A stretch of 64,000 bases of DNA from Saprospiraceae bacterium (GTDB taxonomy: Bacteria; Bacteroidota; Bacteroidia; Chitinophagales; Saprospiraceae). This document shows positions 36,309-45,839 of this stretch, piece after piece. Numbering within the stretch: position 1 is the first letter of the stretch; every line of letters starts with the position of its first letter. The stretch lies in the NCBI GenBank assembly GCA_016714085.1, contig JADJNW010000003.1, positions 434,001-498,000 of the forward strand, read 5' to 3'. Made by a program: the position numbers and the translations under genes. Under the pieces are notes generated by a model, which was not told where the DNA came from, ran no database searches, and saw only the letters and a program-made list of their open reading frames with translations.

Positions 36309-36854
36309 TTAAGCCTCATTTGTTTCTTCTAGTTTTAACGATTGCAAATATTTATTCAACCGTTCCATTGGCCGCACGATGGCGACGCGCCCGGAGCGAA
36401 CAAATTCATAAATACCGATTTCCTTGAGTTCTTCGAGCAAAGCCTCGGTTTCGTGCTCATGCCCTGTTTTTTCTATTACAATATATTCTTGTTCGATTTC
36501 CAATACACGCGCATTATAAGCACGAATCAACTTTTCTACTTTATTATTATTCATAAAAATAGAAGTCGGAACTTTATATAAAGCCACTTCCTGATAAACA
36601 ATCTCATCGCGTTCATAATAAAAAGCTTTCACTATATCTACTTGTTTTTCAAGCTGCGCGACGAGTTTTTTGACCATATCTTCTTCTACTTTGACCACAA
36701 TCGTGAAGCGATGTATGCCGGGCAACGAGGATTGAGAAGTTGTCAAGCTTTCTACATTAATATGGCGACGCGTGAAAATAGATACAACCCGCGAGAGCAA
36801 CCCAGTCTGATGCTCTGTAAAAACCGTTATGGTATATTCTTTTTCCTGATTCAT
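36309..36854 (-). CDS. ilvN: Acetolactate synthase small (regulatory) subunit
   Basis: Regulatory subunit (181 aa) of acetohydroxyacid synthase, first common step of isoleucine and valine synthesis. The N-terminal ACT domain (YTITVFTEHQTGLLSRVVSIF, RRHINVESLTTSQS) binds valine for feedback inhibition; the C-terminal domain (residues about 85-165) contacts the large subunit. Located directly downstream of ilvB, last gene of the leftward ilvD-ilvB-ilvN operon. Confidence 0.92.
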   Translation of the reverse strand: MNQEKEYTITVFTEHQTGLLSRVVSIFTRRHINVESLTTSQSSLPGIHRFTIVVKVEEDMVKKLVAQLEKQVDIVKAFYYERDEIVYQEVALYKVPTSIFMNNNKVEKLIRAYNARVLEIEQEYIVIEKTGHEHETEALLEELKEIGIYEFVRSGRVAIVRPMERLNKYLQSLKLEETNEA

Positions 36855-36923
36855 TTTCCTTTAATTAAATTACAAACACTAAATAATTAGTGAATAAATG
36901 TAATGGTTTTTCTAATTCATTAA

Positions 36924-38667
36924 CTATTCTAACACAATTTCATCTACTGCTGCGCCGCTTGGCACCATCGGGAGGATATTTTCTTCTTTTTCCACCTCCA
37001 CGTGCAAGAGATAGGGCCCATCATGCGCCAGCATTTCGGCAATGGCATCAGTCAATTCCTCAGGTTTTGAAATAGTTTTACCCGCTACACCAAAGCCTTC
37101 GGCTATTTTGACAAAATTTGGATTTTTTAATTCTACTGAAGAATAGCGCCGATCAAAGAACAATTGTTGCCACTGACGCACCATTCCCAAGTAATTATTG
37201 TCGAGTAAAACAATTTTTACACCGACATTCCACTGTGCACACATTCCTAATTCCTGAATCGTCATTTGGAAACCGCCATCGCCAATAAAAGCAACCGTTT
37301 CGCGTTCCGGATTCGCCAGTTTCGCGCCAAAAGCAGCTGGCAAGCCGTAGCCCATGGTGCCTGCGCCACCGCTGGAAACCCACTGGTTCGTACCCTTGAA
37401 TTGGTAGTACCGAGCCGCCACCATTTGATGCTGACCGACATCGGTAGCCACGATCGCCAGTCCTTTGGTTTGATTGGACACTTCGCGCACGACCATCCCC
37501 ATTTTGAGCTGACCATCGGCAGTAGGTTTCATGTCCTTGTGAATTACTTTCTCGTACTCAATCGCATCGTGCCTTTTGAATTCGGTGATCCAGTCAGGAT
37601 AAGACTTTTCGTTTACCAAAGGTAATAAAGCCTCTAAAGCTAATTTTGCATCTGAAACTACTGGCACATGTGCAAACACATTTTTGCTGACCTCCGAAGG
37701 GTCAATTTCGATATGAATAACTTTTGCCTGCTTAGCATAATTGCTCAAGCGCCCCGTCACACGATCGTCAAAGCGCATCCCGATCGCAATCAAGACATCG
37801 CATTGATTTTGCAGCATATTTGGCCCGTAATTACCGTGCATTCCCAGCATTCCCATGTGCAATGGGTGATCAGAAGGAATTGTGGACAATCCATGAATCG
37901 TACAAGCCAGCGGAATTCCTGTTTTTTCTACAAATGTTTTAAAAACTTCCTGAGCATGAGCAATTTGAATACCGTGCCCGGCAAGGATCAGTGGGCGTTT
38001 GGCTGTATTGATAAGCTCCGCAGCATCTTTTAATGATTCAGGATTAGGTTTTGGTTTCGGATGATAGCTTCGTATAATCGGACGGCGTTGGTATTCAAAC
38101 TCCATCTCTTCAAATTGAGCATTCTTAGTAATATCAACCAGCACAGGCCCGGGTCGACCAGAATTCGCTATATAAAACGCTCTGGCAAAGGCATCAGGAA
38201 TCTCCGAAGCTTTCGTCACCTGAATATTCCATTTTGTCACCGGCATTGTACAGTTGATCACATCTGTTTCCTGAAAAGCATCCGAGCCTAGCAAATGCTG
38301 CACTACTTGCCCTGTAATCGCTACAATCGGCGTAGAATCCAAGAGTGCATCTGCCAGCCTGTGACCAGATTCATCGCGCCTGCCTGGAAGACGCCATACA
38401 TACGCCCGTCTTGCGCGTCACACGAGCATAACCTTCGGCAGCGTGGATAGCGCCTTGCTCGTGCCGAGGTAAAATATGTCGAAGTCGATCTTGATAATAC
38501 CATAAAGCATCATAGACCGGCATAATCGCACCTCCAGGATAACCGAAAATAGTATCTACGCCTTCTTCCAGCAAGCAACGAAGTACTGCTTCTGCGCCTG
38601 TTATTTTTTCTTTTATTACTGGTGCTTCCAACACTGGCGCTTCTTCTCTTGAATGATTTTTTCCCAT
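36924..38667 (-). pseudogene. ilvB: Acetolactate synthase large subunit, disrupted by two nearby indels
   Basis: Thiamine-diphosphate enzyme condensing pyruvate with pyruvate or 2-oxobutyrate. The N-terminal piece (38371-38667; EEGVDTIFGYPGGAIMPVYD with the catalytic Glu region, HEQGAIHAAEGYAR) breaks after GVCMASS. The next bases encode AMNLVTG in a second frame and DSTPIVAITGQVV onward in a third, up to the stop at 36924. The ThDP motif GDGGFQMTIQELGMC and the rest are intact. One base is missing near 38381-38388 (expected SSGPGAMN, and the rebuilt codon is also altered) and one near 38355 (expected GLADALLDSTP). Either an error-rich assembly patch or a real inactivation that would cause isoleucine/valine auxotrophy. 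Confidence 0.88.
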
Positions 38668-38757
38668 TGGTTAGGATTTTTGTTTTCGAATGCCTATGAT
38701 ATTAATCTTATGTAATTATATGATAAAGCATTTATAATATAGATAAAATCAATAATT

Positions 38758-40431
38758 TCAAATTTCATCCGTTACACAACCCTCGCTCGCCGAGGATACG
38801 ATTTTTGCATATTTGCGCAGCCAACCTTGTGTGGCATTGATCGCTGGGGCTTGCCAGTTAGCTCTTCTTTTCGCAATTTCTGCATCGCTCAACTCCACCT
38901 GCAATTTATTGCTATTTGCATCAATCGTAATTTCATCGCCATCTTGTAAAAGTGCAATCAAACCGCCTACTTGCGCCTCTGGCGTAATGTGTCCTACCAC
39001 AAAACCATGCGTTCCACCGCTAAAGCGTCCATCCGTGATCAAAGCTACTTTATCGCCCAAGCCTTCACCCATAATAGCAGAGGTCGGTTTGAGCATTTCG
39101 GGCATACCTGGCGCACCTTTCGGGCCACAGTAGCGAATCACAACCACATCTCCTGGTTGCAATTGCTTATTTGTAATTGCTTCATTAACAGCTGCTTCGC
39201 CATCAAAAACCCTAGCTTTTCCGGTGAAGGACAAACCTTCTTTTCCTGTAATTTTAGCAACTGCGCCTTGTTCCGCAAGATTTCCGTACAAAATCTGGAG
39301 ATGTCCTGTTGGTTTAATAGGATTATCCAGGGAATGAATAATATCTTGTCCCGCCTTTAAATTCGGCACTTCTGCCAAGTTTTCTGCAATCGTTTTTCCA
39401 GTCACGGTCAAGCAGTCGCCATGCAGATAGCCAGCTTCCAAAAGCATTTTCATCACTGCAGGAATACCGCCGACATTATGCAAATCTTCCATCACATATT
39501 TACCGCTGGGTTTTAAATCAGCAATAAATGGCGTTTTGTCACTAATTCGCTGGAAATCAGCGAGCGTAAGCTTCACACCTACCGACTTTGCAATGGCGAT
39601 CAAATGCAAGACCGCATTCGTCGAGCCTCCGAGCACCGTTACCAAGGTAATAGCATTTTCAAAAGCTTCGCGGGTCATAATATCGCGTGGCTTGATATCT
39701 TTTTCTAGCAGATGTAAAATTGCCTTTCCTACTCTTTGGCAATCACCCTGTTTTTCAGCATTATTAGCAGGATAAGAGGAATTGAAGGGCAAGCTCATCC
39801 CCATCGCCTCAATCGCGGAAGCCATGGTATTTGCAGTGTACATGCCGCCACAAGCGCCTGGCCCGGGGCAAGCATTACGCACCACACCTTTGAAATCAGC
39901 TTCATCAATTTTTCCTGCAATTTTTTGTCCCGAAGCTTCAAATGCAGAGACGATGTCTAATTTTTTATTTGCATGACAACCCGCACTAATCGTACCGCCA
40001 TACACCAGGATTGACGGGCGGTTCAGGCGCCCCAGAGCAATCATTGCCCCCGGCATATTTTTATCGCAACCCGTCACTGCCACCACTGCATCGTACCACT
40101 GTGCCCCCACCACCGTTTCAATCGAATCCGCAATCAAATCGCGCGAAGGCAAGGAATAACGCATTCCCTCAGTCCCCATCGACATCCCATCGCTCACCCC
40201 AATCGTATGGAAAATCAAACCCACCAAATCGGCTTCTTGCACGCCTTGTTTCACCTGGACTGCGAGCTCATTCAAGTGCATATTGCAAGTATTCCCTTCC
40301 CAACCTGTACTCACGATGCCCACCTGCGCCTTTTTCAAGTCATCTTCGGTCAATCCAATTCCATACAACATTGCCTGCGCACCAGGCAGTGTATCATCTT
40401 GCGTAAGTCTTCGACTGTATTTGTTCAGCAT
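38758..40431 (-). CDS. ilvD: Dihydroxy-acid dehydratase
   Basis: Dehydrates 2,3-dihydroxy-isovalerate and its isoleucine-pathway analogue (557 aa, family-typical length). Cluster-binding and active-site segments are visible: VTGCDKNMPGAMIAL, NACPGPGACGGMYTANTMAS with cluster Cys, and the C-terminal GRFSGGTHGFVVGHI with the catalytic Ser region. First gene of the leftward ilv operon, divergent from ilvC across a 530-base gap. Confidence 0.94.
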   Translation of the reverse strand: MLNKYSRRLTQDDTLPGAQAMLYGIGLTEDDLKKAQVGIVSTGWEGNTCNMHLNELAVQVKQGVQEADLVGLIFHTIGVSDGMSMGTEGMRYSLPSRDLIADSIETVVGAQWYDAVVAVTGCDKNMPGAMIALGRLNRPSILVYGGTISAGCHANKKLDIVSAFEASGQKIAGKIDEADFKGVVRNACPGPGACGGMYTANTMASAIEAMGMSLPFNSSYPANNAEKQGDCQRVGKAILHLLEKDIKPRDIMTREAFENAITLVTVLGGSTNAVLHLIAIAKSVGVKLTLADFQRISDKTPFIADLKPSGKYVMEDLHNVGGIPAVMKMLLEAGYLHGDCLTVTGKTIAENLAEVPNLKAGQDIIHSLDNPIKPTGHLQILYGNLAEQGAVAKITGKEGLSFTGKARVFDGEAAVNEAITNKQLQPGDVVVIRYCGPKGAPGMPEMLKPTSAIMGEGLGDKVALITDGRFSGGTHGFVVGHITPEAQVGGLIALLQDGDEITIDANSNKLQVELSDAEIAKRRANWQAPAINATQGWLRKYAKIVSSASEGCVTDEI

Positions 40432-40961
40432 TGAATGTTTTTTAGTTTTAACCTATTCTCCTATCACCCCATCAACTTCTCCTTTACGAGTCCCCAAAAG
40501 TAGGCTCTTACATCATGCAATGTAAAACCAAAAAAATATATTGTTACGAGCTTTAGGCGATCAATAATTTTAAGAAACCGCTGAAAATCAAATGTTTACA
40601 AAGCTTTATTTACGAAAGAAAACCTTTCGAATTATGGAAAATCAGAAAACCACAGCAGCCTGGAAATGACACAAAATAAAGCATTCTTACGAGCCATAGC
40701 ATCTAATATTTTTTCATAAAAATCTGATTATCAACGAAATAAAATTTCTTTTTTACGACCAGAAAATTCGCAAGCAATTCCTTGAAAATGAATAAGTAGT
40801 ATGTTTTAATAAGACAAAAGGACTAATTTCGCATTCCAATATCGGCGAACTAAAATCGCCACAATTTAGATATTTCCTTAATTTCTGACAGATTATCAAA
40901 ATGTCTAAGTAACATAAGGAGTCTGACATTTGGTATCTGGCATCTAAAAATCTTAAATAGC
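40432..40961. promoter_or_regulatory. ilvD-ilvC divergent control region with five TTACGA copies
   Basis: No gene is seen in this 530-base gap. The hexamer TTACGA occurs five times on the plus strand, at 40484, 40544, 40610, 40687 and 40753, with spacings of 60, 66, 77 and 66 bases; three are TTACGAG. A short stem GGCGA/TCGCC is at 40844-40860. No leader peptide rich in Ile, Leu or Val codons and no T-box was found. The last 40 bases before ilvC hold the self-similar words TCTGACATTTGGTATCTGG. Confidence 0.5.
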
Positions 40962-42026
40962 ATGGCAAAACTGAATTTTGGCGGCGTAGAAGAAAATGTG
41001 GTGACCCGCGAAGAATTCCCATTGGAAAAAGCCCTCGATGTATTAAATGATCAAATCATTGCCATTATTGGCTATGGTGTGCAAGGCCCAGGTCAAGCGC
41101 TCAACCTGCGCGACAATGGTTTCAACGTTATCGTTGGACAACGCTATCCTTCTAAATCCTGGGATAAAGCGGTAGCTGATGGCTTTGTTCCAGGTGAAAC
41201 CTTATTTGATATTGAAGAAGCAGCCGCCAAAGGCGATATTATTCAATACTTACTCTCCGATGCAGCACAAATTGCTATGTGGGACACCATTAAAAAATAC
41301 TTGACACCCGGAAAAGCCTTGTATTTCTCGCATGGTTTTGGCATTACTTATAAAGACCGTAGCGGCATTATTCCACCTGCAGATGTTGATGTAATCCTTG
41401 TTGCACCTAAAGGATCGGGCACGAGCTTGCGACGGATGTTCCTGGAAGGTAGAGGTTTGAACTCTAGCTACGCCATTTTTCAGGATGCGACAGGGAAAGC
41501 CTGGGAACGTGTGGTTGCATTGGGTGTAGGTATTGGTTCGGGCTATCTCTTTGAAACGGATTTCAAAAAAGAAGTATATAGCGACTTGACAGGCGAACGT
41601 GGCACTTTGATGGGCGCGATTCAGGGCATTTTTGAAGCGCAGTATAATGAATTGCGCAAGCGTGGACACTCACCAAGTGAAGCTTTTAATGAAACGGTAG
41701 AAGAACTGACCCAAAGCTTGATGCCACTTGTTGCTGAAAACGGCATGGATTGGATGTACGCCAATTGCTCTACGACAGCTCAACGCGGCGCATTAGACTG
41801 GAAAAATAAATTCCGTGACGCCGTAGCGCCCGTCTTTACGGAGTTGTACGATAGCGTTGCCGCCGGACACGAAGCACAAAAGTCCATTGATTCCAATAGT
41901 AAAGCGGACTACCGCGAAAAGCTGGAAGAAGAACTCCGTGAACTCCGCGAAAGCGAAATGTGGCAAGCGGGGAAGGTGGTGCGCAGCTTGAGACCGGAGA
42001 GACAAGAAGTTGAAGAAAAAGTATAA
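40962..42026 (+). CDS. ilvC: Ketol-acid reductoisomerase
   Basis: NADPH-dependent isomeroreductase of the isoleucine/valine pathway (354 aa). The Rossmann fingerprint is GYGVQGPGQALNLRDNG, with QRYPSKSW as the likely cofactor-specificity loop, and the knotted C-terminal domain has the metal ligands in YSDLTGERGTLMGA and the second acidic site EAFNETVEELTQS. The length is slightly above the usual class I form because of an N-terminal extension (MAKLNFGGVEENV) and a C-terminal tail. Followed by ilvA with a hairpin-rich 117-base gap. Confidence 0.94.
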   Translation: MAKLNFGGVEENVVTREEFPLEKALDVLNDQIIAIIGYGVQGPGQALNLRDNGFNVIVGQRYPSKSWDKAVADGFVPGETLFDIEEAAAKGDIIQYLLSDAAQIAMWDTIKKYLTPGKALYFSHGFGITYKDRSGIIPPADVDVILVAPKGSGTSLRRMFLEGRGLNSSYAIFQDATGKAWERVVALGVGIGSGYLFETDFKKEVYSDLTGERGTLMGAIQGIFEAQYNELRKRGHSPSEAFNETVEELTQSLMPLVAENGMDWMYANCSTTAQRGALDWKNKFRDAVAPVFTELYDSVAAGHEAQKSIDSNSKADYREKLEEELRELRESEMWQAGKVVRSLRPERQEVEEKV

Positions 42027-42044
42027 TATTTCATAGAATGATGG

Positions 42045-42125
42045 AATACAGGAATGTTGGAGTATATAGGGTTACCCGTTCCAACATTCCACGTTTCCAT
42101 ATTCCATTATTCCAATTTTACATCA
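42045..42125. repeat. Intergenic hairpin between ilvC and ilvA
   Basis: Arms GGAATGTTGGA and TCCAACATTCC are perfect complements around an 18-base loop, and both sides carry further copies of the words GGAAT/ATTCC (TTCCATATTCCATTATTCC on the right). The stem is inside an operon, suggesting mRNA processing or partial termination. Confidence 0.65.
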
Positions 42126-42143
42126 TTCCATTCCCATTGAACA

Positions 42144-43415
42144 ATGACATCCAATCCAAAAACGATCACGCCTGTTATCTCCGTCGAGAATATTTACAAA
42201 GCCAAAGTGCGCTTAAAAAGCGTTGCCGAGCAAACGCCACTGCTCTTTAATCCCGCTTTTTCCGAGCGTTTTGGAGCAAATATTTTATTCAAACGCGAAG
42301 ATTTACAAGTCGTGCGTTCTTATAAAATTCGAGGAGCATATAATAAAATGGCGACAATGGATCATGATTCCTTGTCACGCGGCATTGTGTGCGCCAGCGC
42401 GGGCAATCATGCACAAGGCGTGGCTTTTGCTTGTCAAAAACTAAATGTAAATGGCAAAATTTATATGCCTGCCGTTACACCATTACAAAAAGTAAATAAA
42501 GTCAAGCTTTTTGGTAAAAACTGGGTGGAAGTTATATTAATCGGTGATACCTTTGATGATTCTTATCGGGAGGCGCTGCGCGATGCCGAAGAAAGCGACA
42601 AAACTTTTGTACATCCCTTTGATGATGAGCGCATTATAGAAGGACAAGGCACGGTTGGGCTGGAAATCTTAGAAGATTGCCATAACACCATAGATTATGT
42701 ATTTGTGCCGATTGGGGGCGGGGGCTTGATTTCTGGCCTGGGTAGTTATTTCAAACAATTGAGTCCTAAAACAAAAATTATTGGCGTAGAACCCGCAGGT
42801 GCCCCTGCGATGCATGACTCGCTGAAAGCCGCGCAGGTATTGACGTTGGACAAAATTGATACCTTCGTAGATGGGGCCGCCGTGCGTCGCGTAGGCGATA
42901 CCACCTTTAAAATTGCACAGCAAGTAATAGACGATGTAATATTAGTACCCGAAGGTAAAGTTTGCACCTCGATATTACAATTATATAACGAAGAAGGCAT
43001 TGTTGTAGAACCCGCCGGAGCGCTCACCATTGCTGCATTGGATTTTTATAAAGATCAAATCAAAGGAAAAACAGTCGTTTGCATCATAAGCGGCAGCAAT
43101 AATGATATTTTGCGCACCGAAGAAATCCGCGAGCGGTCTTTATTATACGAAGGTTTAAAACATTATTTTATTATAAAATTTCCGCAACGCGCAGGCGCTT
43201 TACGCGAATTTTTAAATAATGTACTCGGCCCAAATGATGATATTACCCATTTTGAATACACCAAAAAGAACAACCGCGAATTGGGCCCTGCCCTTATCGG
43301 CATTCAACTCCAGCAGCGCGAAGATTATGATGCCTTAATAAAAAGAATGGAGACATATCATATTAATTATCGCACGCTAAATGATAGCCAGACCTTGTTT
43401 GAGTTATTGATATAA
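42144..43415 (+). CDS. ilvA: Threonine ammonia-lyase (threonine deaminase)
   Basis: PLP enzyme converting threonine to 2-oxobutyrate, first step of isoleucine synthesis (423 aa). The Lys that binds PLP is in VRSYKIRGAYNKM, the phosphate loop is GGGGLISGLG, and SGSNND is near the C-terminal end of the catalytic domain. Residues about 330-423 form one ACT-like regulatory domain (YFIIKFPQRAGALREFLN), so it is the shorter one-ACT form. Second gene of the rightward ilvC-ilvA unit. Confidence 0.93.
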   Translation: MTSNPKTITPVISVENIYKAKVRLKSVAEQTPLLFNPAFSERFGANILFKREDLQVVRSYKIRGAYNKMATMDHDSLSRGIVCASAGNHAQGVAFACQKLNVNGKIYMPAVTPLQKVNKVKLFGKNWVEVILIGDTFDDSYREALRDAEESDKTFVHPFDDERIIEGQGTVGLEILEDCHNTIDYVFVPIGGGGLISGLGSYFKQLSPKTKIIGVEPAGAPAMHDSLKAAQVLTLDKIDTFVDGAAVRRVGDTTFKIAQQVIDDVILVPEGKVCTSILQLYNEEGIVVEPAGALTIAALDFYKDQIKGKTVVCIISGSNNDILRTEEIRERSLLYEGLKHYFIIKFPQRAGALREFLNNVLGPNDDITHFEYTKKNNRELGPALIGIQLQQREDYDALIKRMETYHINYRTLNDSQTLFELLI

Positions 43416-43419
43416 AAAT

Positions 43420-43446
43420 GGCGCTATCACTTTAAGCAATAGCGAC
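43420..43446. terminator. Bidirectional terminator between convergent ilvA and thioredoxin-like genes
   Basis: Stem GCGCTAT / ATAGCG with an 11-base loop. On the minus strand it is followed by CCATTTTTAT, and on the plus strand by a weaker T-rich tract. It is the only structure in the 54-base gap between the two convergent stops. Confidence 0.65.
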
Positions 43447-43469
43447 ATTCTTAGTATTCATTTTTAGCA

Positions 43470-44553
43470 TTATTTTATTATTTTTTGTAACAAAGCAGCC
43501 AATTGTTCCGCATTTACATTTTTGGCAATAATCTTTCCTTCTTTATCTATTACCAAATTTTGAGGCAGGGAACTAACGCTGTATAATTTTGAGATGGTTT
43601 CGTCGCTATCCAAAATATGCTTCCAAATCTTGATGCCATCTTTATCCATCGCTTCCAACCATTCTCCTTTTTTCATCTTTGGAGATGCTTATTATTTCAA
43701 AATCACGATTATGATATTGATTATAAAGATTGACAAACTTAGGATTTTCAACACGACAAGCACGACACCAACTCGCCCAGAAGTCAATTAACAGGATATT
43801 TCCTTTGAAATCATCCAATGTAATAAGCTGATTATGAATATCTTTTACTTCAAACAGAGGCGGCATTTTCCCTACTGCTGTTACAGTTGCTTGATAAATT
43901 TGTTTCTCCAACGCTAAGGTAAATTCACAATTTGGCGCCTCTTTTTTGAATACTTTCAGTCGCTCTTGTAAAAAATCCAATTCTTTATTAAAATCTGAAA
44001 ACTGAAGCGCATAATATCCAGCGGGAGTCGCGCCAAAACCTGTAAGCTTTTTTCTGAATTCCTGTAAAAATTGTTCCAGTGCAATATCAGCTGCTTTCAT
44101 CAAGGCTTGCGTCTTTTCTTCATCCTTGTCCGCCATTGCTTTATCCAAATCGGCTTTCAATTGACCAAAATATTTAGCTTGCAAGTCTTGATTTTCTTTT
44201 TTAAATGCCCGCATTTTCAAGGTCGAAGAGGAGCCCTCAATCACAGTTTCCTGCTCTTTTCTGGTCACGGAGATAGTTTGCGTATTATCCACCGAAAGGG
44301 GAAGCACTACTTTATCATCGAAGACCAGTTGATAAAGATTTGCATACGTAAAAGGTGTTTTAAAATCAAAAGCCTTATCCGCTTGTAAATACTGCGAATC
44401 GAGGCTTACGTAATCCATGATTACATGGCCGAGGGCTTTTAAAGTCACTTTCTTATTTTCAGGAAGCGCATATCCTTTAATAGTTACCTGTTGCTGTGCC
44501 CAGATTTGAGTAGAAGCGCACATAAGGAGCATTATAAAAATTGAAATTTTCAT
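43470..44553 (-). pseudogene. TlpA-like thioredoxin-fold lipoprotein/exported protein, frameshifted in the thioredoxin domain
   Basis: Exported thiol-disulfide protein: signal peptide (MKISIFIMLLMCASTQIWAQ), a DUF4369-like N-terminal domain, then an AhpC/TSA-thioredoxin fold with the redox motif in FWASWCRACRVENP (CRAC). The frame is lost after DFEIISISKDEK and continues as GEWLEAMDKDGIKIWKHIL to a stop at 43470. One A too many in the run at 43668-43673 (six instead of five) explains it. In Bacteroidota such proteins reduce disulfides in the periplasm, for example for cytochrome c maturation. ATG 44553 gives the signal peptide; the promoter-like TAATTTTG (minus strand, 44584-44591) precedes it. 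Confidence 0.85.
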
Positions 44554-44583
44554 TACATCTTTAGTTTTGAATTTAACAATGCT

Positions 44584-44591
44584 CAAAATTA
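44584..44591 (-). promoter_or_regulatory. Likely -7 element for the thioredoxin-like gene
   Basis: Minus-strand TAATTTTG, a full match to TAnnTTTG, about 30 bases before the ATG. A clear -33 element was not seen. Confidence 0.4.
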
Positions 44592-44691
44592 GCGCTGTGT
44601 ATGATGATAATCGTTCGAGAACAGGAATCCGAACCTTTTAATTATAATAAAATCGGTTCGAATTTATACAAGCATAAAATCGAACTCCACT

Positions 44692-45756
44692 TTACGCTTG
44701 TCTTCTTTTAAATTCCGTTGGCGTGAATCCAGTTTTTTGTTTAAACAGCGTATTAAAAGAAGATTTGGAATTAAAGCCCACTTCATACATCACTTCAATA
44801 ACCGTTTCTGTATCATCTTTAGGATTGGAAAGTCGCTCCTGAGCAAGCTCAATACGATAACTATTAATAAAAGCCATAAAACTTTGATCTAAGTACTTAT
44901 TTATCAAATAGGAAAGTCTTCTTGGAGGCATTTGTAATTGTTTGGCAAGTTCATGTAGTGAAAGATTAGAATCAGTAAATGGTTTATGTAATTGCATATA
45001 ATGACGAATCTGATCTAATTCTTCTTTTACATCTTCTTCTATTTTATTTACATTATCATCATTTTTAGGTGTAATTGTAATAAGTTGGTCAGACTGTGTA
45101 ATTCCCATAAAAATCTGTGGTTGTTTTAAACCTTTGTAAAACATACCATTCACTAAAAATAATAAAACTAAATGAACGAATGAAACGCCATAAGCGGTTG
45201 TAATATCAAAAAAATTATGATCTATAATATCAGCAAATAAAATAATAGAAAAAACAATCATCGTCCATTGCAACCACTTTAAGTCAATCAAATGGCTAGA
45301 AGAGCGGGTATTTTTTACCACTTTCCGATAGGATAAAATCGCTCGAATAGAGAAAAATGTATAAACTAAAAGGCTTACATATAATAAAGCGCCAATTTTA
45401 GGACAGACATCTAATCCCATCAAAATACCAGAGGCAAGTATTATTATTGGTAAAAAATGGATTAAATTACTGATTTTCAAGGAAAAATAATTAAAAATAA
45501 GCGAAGTAGCGTACAAATAAAGTAAGGGTCCATAAGCAAAACCAAATACGCACATCCAGGGCTGTATAGCTTTAAAGTTTTTGGAATATTGTTCACTTAT
45601 AATGAGCGCCATCTGAATACCCAACGATAATAAAAATAATGCCAATAAAAGATTGCTCGTTCTTTTTGGGCTTTTTCCTGTCACGAGTATAAATGCAAAT
45701 AAAATGCTCTGGAAACAAATAATAACAAGAATAATATTAGTTGGATTAAAAATCAT
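44692..45756 (-). CDS. Membrane-anchored AraC-family transcriptional regulator
   Basis: Regulator of 354 aa with six or seven N-terminal membrane segments (IILVIICFQSILFAFILV first), a linker, and a C-terminal AraC DNA-binding domain: first helix-turn-helix LSLHELAKQLQMPPRRLSYLI, second EVMYEVGFNSKSSFNTLFKQKTGFTPTEF cut across the two helices. Same architecture as the regulator at 7094. ATG 45756 is preceded by AAAAGGAC, one of the few good ribosome-binding sites here; the upstream TTG 45774 is less likely. Target unknown; the adjacent hydrolase is a candidate. Confidence 0.88.
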   Translation of the reverse strand: MIFNPTNIILVIICFQSILFAFILVTGKSPKRTSNLLLALFLLSLGIQMALIISEQYSKNFKAIQPWMCVFGFAYGPLLYLYATSLIFNYFSLKISNLIHFLPIIILASGILMGLDVCPKIGALLYVSLLVYTFFSIRAILSYRKVVKNTRSSSHLIDLKWLQWTMIVFSIILFADIIDHNFFDITTAYGVSFVHLVLLFLVNGMFYKGLKQPQIFMGITQSDQLITITPKNDDNVNKIEEDVKEELDQIRHYMQLHKPFTDSNLSLHELAKQLQMPPRRLSYLINKYLDQSFMAFINSYRIELAQERLSNPKDDTETVIEVMYEVGFNSKSSFNTLFKQKTGFTPTEFKRRQA

Positions 45757-45839
45757 ATTGTCCTTTTGATGCAATAGTCAAATTTTGTTTTGATATAGGC
45801 AGTTTTTATAAATAAACGGTTACATTTTGCTATGATACT

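Noticed and set aside
38321..38503. 60-codon minus-strand frame between the two ilvB parts
   Set aside because: It contains GAMNLVTG and is the short middle section of ilvB in a third frame, not an independent gene.
40011..40406. 131-codon Pro/Ser-rich plus-strand frame
   Set aside because: Antisense shadow of ilvD.
40634..40669. Possible attenuator leader peptide MENQKTTAAWK before ilvC
   Set aside because: It contains no run of Ile, Leu or Val codons, and no following terminator/antiterminator pair was found.
40753..41022. 89-codon minus-strand frame overlapping the start of ilvC
   Set aside because: It overlaps ilvC antisense, and its composition is that of the AT-rich control region.
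43470..43676. Separate 68-residue gene beginning MKKGEWLEAMDKDG
   Set aside because: It is the displaced C-terminal half of the thioredoxin-like protein; its ATG arises from the poly-A indel.
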